Below are positions 1-5,319 of a DNA stretch of 6,525 nt, in pieces. How positions within the stretch are numbered: the stretch's first letter is position 1; every line of letters starts with the position of its first letter. Position numbers and translations under genes: made by a program. Source of the DNA: Phycisphaerae bacterium (lineage in GTDB: Bacteria > Planctomycetota > Phycisphaerae > Tepidisphaerales > Tepidisphaeraceae); the NCBI GenBank assembly GCA_014380825.1, contig JACMJD010000554.1:1-6525 (forward strand), in the 5' to 3' direction. Under the pieces are notes generated by a model that saw nothing but the letters and a program-made list of their open reading frames with translations, searched no databases and had not been told where the DNA came from.

Positions 1-243
1 GCCGCGACATCGGACGGGAAAAGCGCGAAGTTTGCCGGTCCGTTCGTGCGTGAGCCGAAGATCAGCACGGGCGCGGGCGATCACTTCAACGCCGGGTTTT
101 GCGTCGGGCGCGTGCTGGGTTTCGGCCTGGAAGAGAGTCTCTGCGCCGGCGTGGGCGTCAGCGGCTACTACGTCCGCACCGCCACGAGTCCATCCGCCAC
201 GCAGCTTGCCGAATTCATTGCCGACCTTCCAGCGCCGCAATAG
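1..243 (+). CDS. PfkB-family carbohydrate kinase, C-terminal fragment
   Basis: This is the last 80 codons of a gene that begins before the window, read in frame from base 1 to a TAG at 241-243. The fragment contains TGAGDHFNAGF (fragment residues 23-33), the C-terminal signature of the PfkB/ribokinase family. In this family the Asp of GAGD (residue 27 here) is the catalytic base that activates the sugar hydroxyl for phosphoryl transfer from ATP, and the surrounding glycines form the anion hole. The following helix (LEESLCAGVGVSGYYVRT) and a short tail ending ADLPAPQ match the usual C-terminus, so the gene ends normally. The substrate (a ketose, ribose, nucleoside or similar) cannot be told from this part, because the specificity residues lie in the missing N-terminal half. 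It is probably a cytoplasmic enzyme. Confidence 0.88.
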   Translation, partial: AATSDGKSAKFAGPFVREPKISTGAGDHFNAGFCVGRVLGFGLEESLCAGVGVSGYYVRTATSPSATQLAEFIADLPAPQ

Positions 244-320
244 GTGCAAGATTTTCCGCGCTCGCGCCGTTCCGCCCGGACGCTAGTCTGCCCCGGTTGC
301 TTGGTTAGACCCGTCCATCT

Positions 321-326
321 GGGGGA
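321..326 (+). promoter_or_regulatory. Ribosome binding site of the PEP-CTERM gene
   Basis: The purine run GGGGGA lies five bases before a GTG at 332. It supports GTG as the start codon, since that start also gives a protein beginning with a proper signal peptide. I found no convincing promoter in the 88-bp gap (244-331) before the gene. Confidence 0.55.
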
Positions 327-331
327 CCTTC

Positions 332-1066
332 GTGCGAATCAACCGATTATCCTGCATTGCCTTCGTGTGTTCGGCGTGCTTTTTCGCGCTCATCGCGCGG
401 GCCGAAGTGCTGATTTACAACATCGTCCCCGGCCAGAGCTCGCTGACGATTTCGGGCACTTTTGCCGGACAACCATTCACGCCGCAGACCGCTGGCAGCA
501 CGACGACCAGCTACAGTGGGACGATCCTCGCGGATGTCGGTGTGGCTACGATCTCGTTCCCGGGCGGAAGTTCGATTAACGCCGCGAATCAAGCGTTTAG
601 CCAGCAGCCGGGAAATGAAGGCAACCCCGGGACCGCGCTAGCGAACTATGGCATCCTGGCCAATCTTGCACCCTTCGGCACCGGCATCGCCGCGATCCGC
701 GGACTGGTGCTGGACATCACAAGCGGCACGATCAACCTCGGCGGCACGAGCATTCCCTCGCAGCAGACGCTGGCGGTATCGAGCGGAAATATCGATTACT
801 CGTCGGCGGTTGCGTTCGGTCGTCAAGACATGTCGGGCAATTCCGCAAGCAACGCTGGCACGGCCGGGTCGCTGATCAGTAGTGTTGGAACGTCGACGCT
901 GACGATTCCGGTCAACTTTACCATCACACAGTCGACCATCACGACCAACGATACGATCCTGACGGTTACCGGAACACTCCTCGCGACTCGTCCGGTGCCA
1001 GAGCCAGGATCGCTGGCCGGTTTAACTCTCTTTGCACTGGCATCCATCCGCCGTCAGCGACACTAG
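332..1066 (+). CDS. Secreted PEP-CTERM sorting domain protein
   Basis: This is a 244-residue exported protein of unknown specific function. Residues 1-24 are a Sec signal peptide: basic MRINR, a hydrophobic core to about residue 22, and a likely cut after ARA. The mature part is rich in Ser, Thr, Gly and Asn, poor in charge, and reads like beta-strand material. The C-terminus has the PEP-CTERM layout: VPEPGS (222-227), a hydrophobic stretch LAGLTLFALASI (228-239) and a basic end RRQRH. In bacteria with exosortase (XrtA/EpsH-type) this tail is recognised and processed at the inner membrane, and the cargo goes to the envelope or extracellular polymer. No exosortase gene is in the window, so its presence elsewhere is assumed. 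The start is GTG with a purine-rich site upstream. The gene converges on the hydrolase gene and ends at a shared terminator. No enzyme motif is visible, and a structural or matrix role is only a guess. Confidence 0.88.
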   Translation: MRINRLSCIAFVCSACFFALIARAEVLIYNIVPGQSSLTISGTFAGQPFTPQTAGSTTTSYSGTILADVGVATISFPGGSSINAANQAFSQQPGNEGNPGTALANYGILANLAPFGTGIAAIRGLVLDITSGTINLGGTSIPSQQTLAVSSGNIDYSSAVAFGRQDMSGNSASNAGTAGSLISSVGTSTLTIPVNFTITQSTITTNDTILTVTGTLLATRPVPEPGSLAGLTLFALASIRRQRH

Positions 1067-1090
1067 TCGCCATTAACCAAGCCCCTAAAC

Positions 1091-1126
1091 AAAAAGCCCC
1101 GAAGCGACGTTCGCCCGGGGCTTTTT
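1091..1126. terminator. Bidirectional intrinsic terminator between convergent genes
   Basis: A perfect 11-bp stem pairs AAAAAGCCCCG (1091-1101) with CGGGGCTTTTT (1116-1126). Inside its 14-base loop a further GCGA/TCGC pairing is possible (1104-1107 with 1111-1114). The A tract on one side and T tract on the other give a U-run after a GC-rich stem in both reading directions. It can therefore stop transcription from the PEP-CTERM gene (ends 1066) and from the minus-strand hydrolase gene (ends 1154). Confidence 0.9.
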
Positions 1127-1153
1127 CAATTTTTCAAATCAGCACGAATCGCG

Positions 1154-1939
1154 TCATTTCGTGCCGCCAAATGATTCTTCCCAGAAGATCTGCATCGCTT
1201 CCCATGAACGTCGGTCGGCCTCGGCGTTGTAGCCGATGCCGGGAATTTTGAACTTGTCGGCGTCGGGATTCGTGAACGCATGGAGCGCTTTCGCGTAGAT
1301 ATTAACTTGCCAATCCGCGCCGGCGGCGTCCATCTCTTTCTCGAAATCCATCACGTGCAACGGCGTGACCATCGGATCGGCCGCGCCGTGACAGACGAGG
1401 ATCTTTGCCTTGACGGCGTCCTTCTTCGCGGGTGCATCGGTCGCGAGCGCGCCGTGAAAGCTGACGACGCCTTTGAGATCCATGCCCGACCGCGCCATGG
1501 CCAGCGCTTGCGCGCCGCCAAAGCAATAGCCCATTGCGCCGATGCGAGTTGCATCAACCTGCGGCTGCTTCTTCAGCTCGTCAAACGCCGCCTGCCTTCG
1601 CGCGGCGGCAACGTCAGGTATCTTGCCCAGCTCGGTGATGAGCTTCTCCGCTTCCTTTGGATCGCTGGTCGTCTTGCCGTCGCCGAACATGTCGGGACAG
1701 AACGCGACGTAGCCGAGCTGCGCGAGCTGTTCAGCCCGGCGTTTTGGATAATCGGTCAATCCCCACCATTCGTGAATGACGATCACGCCGGGACGCTTCG
1801 CGTCGGTGGAGTCGTCGTACGCGAGATAACCGCGGCAGGTGGTGTCGCCGACCATGTATTCGATCGTCTGCGTTTTCATGCCGGCGAAAGTAGACGACGC
1901 GACGAGCAGCAGCACAACAATTGCCGTGGCGAGCTTCAT
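1154..1939 (-). CDS. Exported dienelactone hydrolase-family alpha/beta hydrolase
   Basis: This is a 261-residue protein of the dienelactone hydrolase (DLH) family, alpha/beta hydrolases with a Cys-Asp-His triad that open lactone or ester bonds. Visible motifs are HEWWGL with Glu57 (in classical DLH this Glu holds the resting thiol), the nucleophile elbow GYCFGG with Cys139, HGAADPMV with Asp188, and LHAFTNP with His220. All the catalytic positions are present. Unlike the cytoplasmic catechol-pathway enzyme, it starts with a Sec signal peptide (MKLATAIVVLLLVASSTFA, likely cut after residue 19), so it should act in the periplasm. The start at 1939 has AGGAG seven bases upstream. An in-frame ATG further upstream (1987) would bury the signal peptide behind 16 residues and was set aside. 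The substrate is unknown; no other aromatic-degradation gene is nearby, so a chlorocatechol role is unlikely. It is divergent from the EEP lipoprotein gene. Confidence 0.9.
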   Translation of the reverse strand: MKLATAIVVLLLVASSTFAGMKTQTIEYMVGDTTCRGYLAYDDSTDAKRPGVIVIHEWWGLTDYPKRRAEQLAQLGYVAFCPDMFGDGKTTSDPKEAEKLITELGKIPDVAAARRQAAFDELKKQPQVDATRIGAMGYCFGGAQALAMARSGMDLKGVVSFHGALATDAPAKKDAVKAKILVCHGAADPMVTPLHVMDFEKEMDAAGADWQVNIYAKALHAFTNPDADKFKIPGIGYNAEADRRSWEAMQIFWEESFGGTK

Positions 1940-1946
1940 GTTTACA

Positions 1947-1951
1947 CTCCT
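1947..1951 (-). promoter_or_regulatory. Ribosome binding site of the hydrolase gene
   Basis: On the minus strand AGGAG stands seven bases before the ATG at 1939. This is a canonical Shine-Dalgarno site and it decides the start in favour of the signal-peptide form. It takes up part of the 17-bp gap to the divergent gene. Confidence 0.8.
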
Positions 1952-1956
1952 GTCGA

Positions 1957-3144
1957 ATGATTCATCGAGTCGCACCCTGTATTGCAACGCTGATCATGCT
2001 CGCCGTCGGCTGCGCGAGCAAGCCGGCGCCCACGCCGACCGTCGTGCGCTTCGCAACGTTCAATGCGTCGCTCAATCGCGACACACAGGGCCAGCTCGCG
2101 CGCGATCTGTCGACACCGGACAATCAGCAGGCCAGGAACGTCGCCGAAGTCATTCAGCGCGTTCGGCCGGATGTGCTGCTGATCAACGAGTTTGATTACG
2201 AAGACCGCAGCGATGCGCCAGCGCTGTTTCAACAAAATTATCTAAGTGTCCCGCAAAACGGGGCGCAGTCGATCGAATATCCATACCGCGTATACCTGCC
2301 GGTGAACACGGGTGTTTTCAGCGGTCACGATCTGGACAACGACGGCAAAGTGGTAACGGAAGTCGGCTCGCGCGGTTACGGGAATGATTGCTTCGGATTC
2401 GGACAGTTTCCAGGGCAGTATGGGATGTTGTTGTTGTCGAAGTATCCGCTATGGCCAGAGCTCAGCATGCAGGAATTGTTGTGGAAAGATTTGCCGGCCG
2501 CATCGTTGCCCACCAAGTCGGATGGGTCCGCTTGGTATACCAACGAGGAGTTAAATGTTCTCCGGCTGTCGAGCAAGTCCCATTTGGTTGTGTCGGTTGC
2601 ATTCGATTGGAAGGTCATTTATGTGCTGGCGAGTCATCCAACGCCGCCTGCGTTTGACGGTCCGGAAGATCGCAATGGAAAGCGGAATCACGATGAGATC
2701 CGCTTGTGGAAGGATTACCTCGACGGAAAGCTGCCGCAACGTTTTCCCGGTTGGTCATTCGTCATCATGGGCGACCTGAATGCCGACCCCAACGACGGCG
2801 GCAGCGTGCCGGGAGCGATACAGCAGTTGCTCGATCATCCGAAAGTGGACGGCAAGTTTGTCCCGCGCAGCGCCGGCGGCACCGAAGCGTCGTCGCGCGA
2901 CGGTGGGAACAACGCATCCCACAAATCGCAGCCCGACGAAGACACCGCCGATTTCGGCGACACCGGAAATGGTCCCGGAAACCTGCGATGCGATTACGTC
3001 TTGCCGTCGAAAGATCTAAAGGTTCTCGGTGGCGCCGTTTTCTGGCCGCCGTCGAGCGATCCGCTGCATCGACTGGTTGAGATGAAACCCACCGCGGCCA
3101 CGTCGGATCACCGGCTGGTTTACATCGACGTGCAACTGCCATGA
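1957..3144 (+). CDS. Lipoprotein of the endonuclease/exonuclease/phosphatase (EEP) family
   Basis: This is a 395-residue protein of the EEP fold, which covers DNase I-like metal-dependent phosphodiesterases and phosphatases. The motifs fall in the expected order: RFATFN with Asn36, LINEFDY with Glu78 (metal ligand), SHPTPP with His227, MGDLNADP with Asp273 and Asn275, RCDYVLPS with Asp346, and TSDHRLV with Asp384-His385. All core catalytic residues are therefore present. The N-terminus (MIHRVAPCIATLIMLAVGC) is a lipoprotein signal with a lipobox-like LAVGC, Cys19 being the likely lipidated residue, so it should be anchored facing the periplasm or the surface. Its close relatives, as I recall them, are large exported proteins annotated only by fold; the substrate (nucleic acid, nucleotide, phospholipid or inositol phosphate) cannot be read here. 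ATG 1957 was chosen because it begins the lipoprotein signal. No Shine-Dalgarno site precedes it. The stop overlaps the ribF start as ATGA. Confidence 0.87.
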   Translation: MIHRVAPCIATLIMLAVGCASKPAPTPTVVRFATFNASLNRDTQGQLARDLSTPDNQQARNVAEVIQRVRPDVLLINEFDYEDRSDAPALFQQNYLSVPQNGAQSIEYPYRVYLPVNTGVFSGHDLDNDGKVVTEVGSRGYGNDCFGFGQFPGQYGMLLLSKYPLWPELSMQELLWKDLPAASLPTKSDGSAWYTNEELNVLRLSSKSHLVVSVAFDWKVIYVLASHPTPPAFDGPEDRNGKRNHDEIRLWKDYLDGKLPQRFPGWSFVIMGDLNADPNDGGSVPGAIQQLLDHPKVDGKFVPRSAGGTEASSRDGGNNASHKSQPDEDTADFGDTGNGPGNLRCDYVLPSKDLKVLGGAVFWPPSSDPLHRLVEMKPTAATSDHRLVYIDVQLP

Positions 3145-4106
3145 ATATTCATGAAGGTCTGGACGGATTTCGCGAGCTGCCCCGCGGCAGCGTGCTGTCG
3201 ATCGGCAACTTCGACGGGGTACACCGCGGCCACCTGCGCATCGTCGAGCTAGGCCGCGAACTTCGCGCCCAGTGCGATGGACGATTAGCGCTGGCGACGT
3301 TCGAACCGCATCCGCTGACCGTGCTGAGGCCGGAGAAAGCGCCGCCGCGCCTGACACCACCGGCATTGAAGCGATCGCTGCTCGCCGCGATTGGCGTCGA
3401 TGATCTGGTCGTGCTGCCGCCCTCGCGCGAGATCCTCGATCTTTCCGCCGAAGATTTCTGGACGATCCTCCGCGAAGAAGTCCAGCCCGCCCACATCATC
3501 GAAGGCGACAGCTTCAACTTCGGCAAAGACCGCCGCGGCACGATCGATTCGCTTCGCGATTGGACGCGCGGCACATCGGTTGAGCTGCACATCGTCGATT
3601 CTGTTCAGGTCGCGCTACTCGACATGCAGCTCGTCGACGTGAACAGCTCGCTGATCCGATTCCTCGTCGAGCAGGGACGAATGCGGGATGCCGCGATCTG
3701 TCTAGGTCGTCCGTACACGATCGAGGGTACGGTGGTCGAAGGAAACAAGCGCGGCCGAACGATCGACGTGCCCACCGCGAACATCGATGCGTTGGAGCAG
3801 GTTGTCCCCGCGGACGGTGTGTACGCGGGGCGCTGCATGGTCGATCACACCACCTATCCCACCGCGATCAGCATCGGAACGCTACCGACGTTCGACGGGA
3901 AGCAGAGACAGATCGAGGCGCACCTGGTCGGGTTCGACGGGGATTTGTATGGACGAAAGATCTCAGTCGACGTCATCGATTGGATTCGCGATCAACGGAA
4001 GTTCGATGGGATCGAGTCGCTCAAATCACAGCTCGCGCGCGACATCGTGGAGTCGAGGGAACGGTCTCGGTTGGATCCAAGTAGGATGATCGTGTCCAAG
4101 GATTGA
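3141..4106 (+). CDS. ribF: Bifunctional riboflavin kinase / FAD synthetase RibF
   Basis: This 321-residue protein has the usual RibF length and two-domain layout. It phosphorylates riboflavin to FMN and adenylates FMN to FAD in the cytoplasm. The N-terminal FMN adenylyltransferase domain shows IGNFDGVHRGH (21-31), TFEPHP (53-58), EGDSFNFGKDRRG (121-133) and VNSSLIR (167-173), the counterpart of the family's ISSTxIR. The C-terminal kinase domain shows GRTIDVPTANI (205-215; the PTAN binds ATP and metal), PADGVYAG (223-230), SIGTLPTFDG (244-253) and IEAHLVGF with Glu259, the likely catalytic base. Some motif positions differ from textbook RibF: Asp209-Val210 where Gly-Phe is usual, and GDSFNFG for GxDFxFG. 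The start is an ATGA overlap with the EEP gene and has no clear ribosome site of its own, so translation is probably coupled. An nrnA-like gene follows after a 138-bp repeat-filled gap. Confidence 0.95.
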   Translation: MNIHEGLDGFRELPRGSVLSIGNFDGVHRGHLRIVELGRELRAQCDGRLALATFEPHPLTVLRPEKAPPRLTPPALKRSLLAAIGVDDLVVLPPSREILDLSAEDFWTILREEVQPAHIIEGDSFNFGKDRRGTIDSLRDWTRGTSVELHIVDSVQVALLDMQLVDVNSSLIRFLVEQGRMRDAAICLGRPYTIEGTVVEGNKRGRTIDVPTANIDALEQVVPADGVYAGRCMVDHTTYPTAISIGTLPTFDGKQRQIEAHLVGFDGDLYGRKISVDVIDWIRDQRKFDGIESLKSQLARDIVESRERSRLDPSRMIVSKD

Positions 4107-4112
4107 AAAAAT

Positions 4113-4222
4113 ACAGAACGCGAATCTCCACGAATCAACACGAATAATGCAAAGCGAATCCAATTTGTGGATTCGTGAAAATTCGTGTTCATTCGTGTCC
4201 ATTCGTGTTCCGCATTTTCTGT
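4113..4222. repeat. Imperfect palindromic intergenic repeat built of 10-bp ATTCGTG units
   Basis: The gap between ribF and the nrnA-like gene is one long imperfect inverted repeat. On the right arm the heptamer ATTCGTG starts at 4171, 4181, 4191 and 4201, exactly 10 bp apart. On the left arm its complement CGAAT starts at 4121, 4131 and 4141, again every 10 bp. The centre is a perfect 8-bp stem (4155-4162 with 4168-4175) around a 5-base loop. The outer arms 4120-4145 and 4181-4206 pair at about 21 of 26 positions, and GAAC (4116-4119) with GTTC (4207-4210) extends the stem. As RNA it would fold into a long bulged hairpin. I recall similar ATTCGTG-rich elements scattered between genes in planctomycetes, verrucomicrobia and other bacteria, so it is likely a dispersed repeat of REP or MITE kind. 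It has no coding capacity I would trust and no U-run of a simple terminator. Confidence 0.82.
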
Positions 4223-4236
4223 TTCCCGTATCATTC

Positions 4237-4241
4237 AGGAA
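4237..4241 (+). promoter_or_regulatory. Ribosome binding site of the nrnA-like gene
   Basis: AGGAA lies three bases before the ATG at 4245, a slightly short spacing. It favours 4245 over an in-frame GTG at 4185, which sits inside the repeat and would add 20 residues with no family counterpart. Confidence 0.55.
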
Positions 4242-4244
4242 TCT

Positions 4245-5252
4245 ATGTCCGATCCGTATCAGCAGATCATCGAAGCGTTGTCGAAATGTCGTCGCGTATT
4301 GATCACGACGCACGTGCGTCCAGATGGTGATGCGCTGGGGACGACCGCAGCATTGTCGATGGCGCTGCGGAAGCAAAACATCGATTCGCAGGTGCTGCTG
4401 CTCAGTCACATCCCTTCGAAATACAAGTTCGTCTATCAGGACAACGGGGTGAACCACATCGACGTCGAGAACGGTTGGAAGGATCCGTTTCCGTTCTCGG
4501 AATTCGATGCGCTGCTCGTCGCGGATACCGGGACTTGGTCACAATTGCCAGGCCTGCGCGAGCGCATCGCGAGCTGGGACGCGCCCAAGATCGTCCTCGA
4601 TCATCATCTGACGCAGGAAGACTGGGCGGACCTGAAGCTGGTCATCCCCGAAGCAGCCGCGGCGGGGGAGATTGCCGCCGAACTGCTCGAACAGTGGGAA
4701 ATTCCGCTCGATAAACAAATTGCGACCGCGCTGTACCTGGCGATCGCATCCGACACCGGCTGGTTCCAGTTCTCCAACACGCGCCCATTCACCATGCGGC
4801 TCGCCGCGACGCTGATGGAAGCGGGCGTGAACACGGATGAGATGTATCAGCATCTCTATCAAAGCGAACGCCCGGAGCGGGTGGCGCTGCAAACGCGCGC
4901 GATGCAATCGCTCGAGCTGCTGGCGGACAATCGGCTCGCGGTGATGACCGTGACGAAACAGGACTTCGCCGACACCGGCGCCGGTGTGCCGGCGACGGAA
5001 AACCTGATCAACATCCCGCTGCAAATCGCCACGATCGAAGCCGCGCTGCTGTTCGTCGATCCACCCGACGGTCCAGGTGGTGGGGGCCCCATTCGCGTGA
5101 GCTTGCGATCGAAGGGCCAGATCGATGTCTCCAAATTCGCCGAACAATTCGGCGGCGGCGGACACGCGCGGGCGGCGGGGTTGAAGCTTGACGGGCCGTT
5201 GGCAGACGCTGAAGCACGGATCAAGGGCGCGATGCTGCAGGCGCTCCGCTGA
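4245..5252 (+). CDS. nrnA: DHH-family phosphoesterase, NrnA-like (oligoribonuclease / pAp phosphatase)
   Basis: This 335-residue protein has the DHH plus DHHA1 layout of NrnA, a cytoplasmic manganese enzyme that degrades nanoRNAs of two to five nucleotides and, in several members, also dephosphorylates 3'-phosphoadenosine 5'-phosphate. The DHH domain shows THVRPDGDALGT (His23, Asp27 and Asp29 as metal ligands), LVADTGTWSQ with Asp94, the name-giving VLDHH (119-121) and ASDTGWFQFSNT with Asp170. The C-terminal DHHA1 substrate domain ends with FGGGGHARAAG (303-312, His307), the substrate-binding glycine loop. Length and motif order are typical and nothing is missing. In many bacteria nrnA lies near rbfA, truB and ribF, and its position next to ribF fits that. 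The symbol is by homology; the balance between RNA and pAp activity varies between family members and cannot be read from the sequence. Confidence 0.9.
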   Translation: MSDPYQQIIEALSKCRRVLITTHVRPDGDALGTTAALSMALRKQNIDSQVLLLSHIPSKYKFVYQDNGVNHIDVENGWKDPFPFSEFDALLVADTGTWSQLPGLRERIASWDAPKIVLDHHLTQEDWADLKLVIPEAAAAGEIAAELLEQWEIPLDKQIATALYLAIASDTGWFQFSNTRPFTMRLAATLMEAGVNTDEMYQHLYQSERPERVALQTRAMQSLELLADNRLAVMTVTKQDFADTGAGVPATENLINIPLQIATIEAALLFVDPPDGPGGGGPIRVSLRSKGQIDVSKFAEQFGGGGHARAAGLKLDGPLADAEARIKGAMLQALR

Positions 5253-5268
5253 GCACATTTTCAACCGC

Positions 5269-5281
5269 AAATCGGCGATTT
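5269..5281. promoter_or_regulatory. Small palindrome just upstream of the -35 box, possible operator
   Basis: AAATCG and CGATTT form a perfect 6-bp dyad around a single central G, ending one base before the -35 box. A second, looser pair, CGGCGA (5273-5278) and TCGCCG (5292-5297), brackets the -35 box. Either could be a regulator site for the importer ATPase gene, but dyads this short also arise by chance. Confidence 0.25.
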
Positions 5282-5282
5282 C

Positions 5283-5310
5283 TTGAAGTATTCGCCGCAT
5301 ACCCTATACT
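5283..5310 (+). promoter_or_regulatory. Sigma-70-like promoter of the ABC ATPase gene
   Basis: A -35 box TTGAAG (5283-5288) and a -10 box TATACT (5305-5310) are separated by 16 bases, close to the housekeeping consensus. Transcription should begin around 5316-5320, at or within a few bases of the ATG at 5320. No Shine-Dalgarno site fits in the remaining space, so a leaderless mRNA is predicted. Confidence 0.65.
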
Positions 5311-5319
5311 CGGGCCGCA

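Noticed and set aside
251..300. GC-rich small dyads after the sugar kinase gene, considered as a terminator
   Set aside because: The best stems are only about 4 bp and there is no T-run after them.
1280..1960. 226-codon plus-strand open frame opposite the hydrolase gene
   Set aside because: It is an antisense shadow: the minus strand encodes an intact hydrolase with signal peptide, triad and AGGAG site.
3992..4234. Minus-strand open frame reading HEWTRMNTNFHES across the ribF end and the intergenic repeat
   Set aside because: The reading is a by-product of translating the ATTCGTG repeat and the ribF antisense strand. It has no ribosome site and no independent coding signal, and repeats of this kind often yield such spurious predictions.
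4208..4234. Possible promoter TTCCGC / TATCAT before the nrnA-like gene
   Set aside because: The -35 match is poor, the spacer is only 15 bases, and the -10 lies so close to the ribosome site that the start would fall on it. It was not strong enough to annotate.
4185..4244. Upstream in-frame GTG extension of the nrnA-like gene
   Set aside because: The 20 extra residues are translated repeat sequence, lack family counterparts, and are not preceded by a ribosome site. The ATG at 4245 has AGGAA before it and begins the usual protein start.
4539..5300. 253-codon minus-strand open frame opposite the nrnA-like gene
   Set aside because: This is an Arg-rich, low-complexity antisense shadow of a gene with all its DHH motifs. 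High GC makes such long open frames common.
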